Source: Balanoglossus misakiensis
Lineage: Eukaryota; Hemichordata
Length of the DNA: 64,000 bases
Direction: 5' to 3'
Assembly (NCBI GenBank): GCA_040954595.2
Contig: CM082597.2
Location: 496,001-560,000 of the forward strand
Below, piece after piece: positions 61,428-64,000 of this stretch. The position numbers and the translations under genes were made by a program. Every line of letters begins with the position of its first letter. The first letter of the stretch is position 1. The notes below the pieces were generated by a model, which ran no database searches, was not told the origin of the DNA, and saw only the letters and a list, made by a program, of their open reading frames with translations.

Positions 61428-63527
61428 TTATCGGATTAGTATTGAATATCTCCAGTTTTCAGTAGCCAGCGTCATCTGTTCGTCGTTTGCAGTATTGCAA
61501 CACTCGGTGTCCACCCAGTTGGCCCAGTGGCCATTGGGACTTGCGTTGTTGTCATATCCCCAGACAATCTGCTGAGTCGACCAACCAATACCGATGTGTG
61601 GGTAGTTTGGATCACTTCCAGTCTGTTGAAAATTGGATTTTGCGAAATTTTAACTTGCTTAGAGTTTACTGGAAATGCTTTTTAAGACGTTCATACCATA
61701 CATATGTAAGATGAACAATGTAAAATACATGTGCCTACACTTGGAAGTAGTGTAAGCCTATCTTAGTGATGGGTAGAAAGTTGTCCAAAGATAGCAAAAC
61801 TAAAGTGCCGTTCGCAGTTGCTAACCATGGCTGGCATTTCTGTTTAACTTAAGGCAACCAGATGATTTCAATTCTCAGATAATGTTCGTGGAGTTTGACT
61901 GACCTTATATGACCGTTGACTGTTGGTAACACTGCTTTTCAAGATGCCAATATCCCGATTATTTCCACGGAAACCATCAATGTAACATTCTCCTCTCAAA
62001 CCCGTCGTTTTCATGTAATATCCGAAGTGAGATACTATATCTGCCGATGAGGGCGCCCAGCCATACACAACCTGGAAGAGAAGAAATAATGCACAGAAAC
62101 GTGGTGTAGAATATTTTGCAAACGAGTAAGATGACTTGCCCTGTAGTTGTTAATAAACCTCACCTCTCTGTAGTTTTCCAGTTTCAATCCTTTTGTATAA
62201 ATTGAAACACTGGTCGATGATGGCGATACAGCTCTAACGTCATCATTCCTGCCAAACACAAACATCAAATTGTATAAGTAAAGTGTTTTCAATAATTATG
62301 AATCGGAATGACAAAACTACTGATATTTGGATTAATTGAGTAGACCTTGATAAATTCACTCCCGAATTTACTTCGTCGGTTGTCAACTTTGTTGGTTGAA
62401 AGGACAATTTATTTATACTTCATGTACCTTGTAATTGACTGGTAGAACAGAGCCGCGTTATCATTGTTGCCATGTCTTGCCATCATGTTATAAACACGTA
62501 ACCAGCCACCACCGTTAAAGTCCATCTCACAGTACACCTTAACAAAACATCATAAGTCAATTTATTAATTAGTATTGGTCAGTTACTATTTGCATGTTGT
62601 AGCTATGAGCATGTGTTGTTTACGGCTTATGAGTCGGGTGACTGACTGGGTGAATTTCAAAGGCCATGTGAATCTGCATATTGCAAGTGACACACCTGTC
62701 GTTCATTAGCGAGTGCAACAATCAGTATCGAGATCGCGATTGTGATACGAGTGGACGCCATGGATGATATACATGTCTACTGCAAAACTAGACGTTAGGA
62801 TTCTACAAAATATCTTGGTCACCAGAGTCACGCTTTCCACTCCTGTGCAGTGTCGCCTTTCTACTTGTGCTTCAAATCGCCATCTCAAGTAAGTGTTTGT
62901 CCAGTTTAAGCTGCTCATTGATAGACCTGTCCACTCAAACAACCATCAGTCAAAACGTGGAAACGCTGAGGGTCAACTTCAATTCAATTTCATCTTGCAT
63001 ATATTTGGTGCTTGGCACCAACCTCTCTCTTGTTATTCATTTAGCTGTTGCAGTTGTGTTAATTGTGAACATAATGACTAATTCTGCAACTTAGAATTAT
63101 ATACCTGTGTTGGTTTTTTGAGACTTGGATCCGGATAGATCCAGTATTCTCCACTGACACGTATACCCAGACTGTACAGGTCCTTGCAAGAATTGCCTGG
63201 TCGTTGTGCAGTTCCCGGTTTCACACTATACATCACTAACCAGTTCTAAATGGGTCCAAAGGAGAAGCAAAACTAGCCATGGAGAACAGTTTATCAAAAT
63301 CCCTTCTGATAAGTTAAACAGTGAGCCATTTATCCAACACGTATATTACAAAAGTATAGTTTAGAAATATCGGTCATGAATCGATAAATTAAAAGTTTTG
63401 CTAGTACCTCTCCATCACAGAGTTCAACTTCCCTAGTCTGGCGAGAATATCGCATAGTTCCTGATAATTCGGGACAGCAGACCACATCGGTCAGTTCTGG
63501 TAATTGTCCATTCCATGGGCATGAATG
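61428..63527 (-). CDS. Fibrinogen-like secreted protein, 5' partial
   Basis: Six exons join in frame: 63408-63527, 63105-63245, 62428-62537, 62164-62248, 61904-62071, 61428-61622, giving 272 residues to the stop. The first two hold a cysteine-containing segment (HSCPWNG, DVVCCPEL, VELCDGENWLVMY). Then comes a fibrinogen-type start: NSCKDLYSLGI, EYWIYPDP, VYCEMDFNGGGW. The rest (YGWAPSSAD, GWSTQQIVWGYDN, WVDTECCN) is only loosely like classical fibrinogen C-terminal domains, so I call it fibrinogen-like without assigning a subfamily; ficolin or intelectin-like lectins are alternatives. Even numbers of cysteines in blocks suggest an extracellular protein. No signal peptide or start was found upstream to the window edge, so the 5' end is missing or in an unrecognised exon. 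An alternative first exon is at 62696-62761. Confidence 0.75.
62696..62761 (-). CDS. Alternative first exon with signal peptide
   Basis: A 22-codon exon starting ATG at 62761 encodes MASTRITIAISILIVALA followed by NERQ: a charged start, a hydrophobic core and an ALA cleavage site, a textbook signal peptide. It ends at a GTGTGT donor in phase 0, which joins exactly to exon 62428-62537 (VYCEMDFNGGGW). It lies in the intron between 63105 and 62537 of the fibrinogen-like gene. It could give a secreted isoform lacking the N-terminal cysteine segment, or be the true start of a separate, shorter gene. Confidence 0.65.
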
Positions 63528-64000
63528 CTGTAAACAGTTTCAAAAAAATTAACATTCCATAAGATGACAGTCACTTGATGTTGTAGCTAAAAACAGATCG
63601 TGTATTGCATTAGTAGTAATAGACTGCACAGAAACCCCGACATCGCGGGAAGGTGAAACTCGGGTATGCATGAAAATGCCTATTTAAGAATCTTGGTGAT
63701 TTCGGAGAGATAAATTACCGTAATTGTTAATTTTTAATGAGAAATTATCATCACATCGACTGAAAAAAAGACTTTGTCAGCTAGAACCTTGAGTAGTTTT
63801 GACTTTGTAGGGTGTAAAACGTAAGAACCACGATTTTTCGATAATAACATTTTGCATCACAGGTGCATGCGAAATACAGTGGCAGTTACGGCCATGTGGC
63901 ACTTGCTGACACCTGTGGTTTGCATATACTTGTTTGTTTGATTTGAAGTATGCTGCTGCTTACTGTAAATGTTGTTGACACTGTGTACGACGACCCTTGA
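63528..64000. other. Right-edge region, nothing recognised
   Basis: No convincing exon on either strand. The missing 5' exon(s) of the fibrinogen-like gene should be here or beyond the edge. Confidence 0.4.

Noticed and set aside
1-64000. CRISPR arrays, operons, prophage, tRNA or rRNA genes
   Set aside because: Intron-rich animal DNA; no regularly spaced repeats, tRNA boxes in a foldable context, or ribosomal RNA sequence recognised.

Overview
The window is nuclear DNA from an animal, most likely an invertebrate deuterostome (hemichordate, echinoderm or cephalochordate type). The signs are compact multi-exon genes with GT-AG introns of about 0.1 to 1 kb, an AT-rich background, and proteins that align along their length with vertebrate orthologues (U2AF1, PSENEN, CCDC15, HSD17B12, LIPE, PEA15, SMG9, CFAP126, EIF3F). 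I cannot fix the species from sequence alone. All gene models were built by hand from reading frame, splice sites and recalled protein families, with no alignments run.

Layout, left to right: 1-3631 no gene recognised; 3632-10871 (-) 21-exon WD40-repeat protein; 11561-14262 (-) CCDC15; 15159-16728 (-) U2AF1; 17251-17774 (+) PSENEN; 18454-20292 (+), 20792-23060 (+) and 23499-25656 (-) three HSD17B12-type very-long-chain 3-oxoacyl-CoA reductase paralogues; 26225-31581 (+) hormone-sensitive lipase LIPE; 36781-44238 (-) PEA15-like death-effector-domain protein with a probable non-coding first exon near 52.4 kb; 53199-56162 (+) SMG9; 57224-58458 (-) CFAP126 (Flattop); 59078-61078 (+) EIF3F; 61428-63527 (-) a secreted fibrinogen-like protein, 5' end not found.

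Four neighbouring pairs are head to head across short gaps (U2AF1/PSENEN, HSD copy C/LIPE, PEA15/SMG9, CFAP126/EIF3F), which suggests shared promoters. The genes have no single common pathway. They cover RNA processing and translation (U2AF1, SMG9, EIF3F), lipid metabolism (HSD17B12 trio, LIPE), cilia and centrosome (CFAP126, CCDC15, perhaps the WD40 gene) and signalling (PSENEN, PEA15). From memory, human U2AF1L4 and PSENEN are adjacent on 19q13, LIPE and SMG9 also lie on 19q13, and PEA15 and CFAP126 both lie on 1q23, so the block looks like old conserved linkage.

The most unusual items are: the HSD17B12 trio, in which one copy has lost the catalytic tyrosine and another has altered cofactor-binding motifs while the third is canonical; an in-frame signal-peptide exon inside the fibrinogen-like gene; a 2.5 kb inverted-repeat transposon with a TTA target duplication and nested palindromes in the PEA15 intron; a 119-bp direct repeat that can fold into a hairpin; and an intronic 72-nt near-perfect hairpin.
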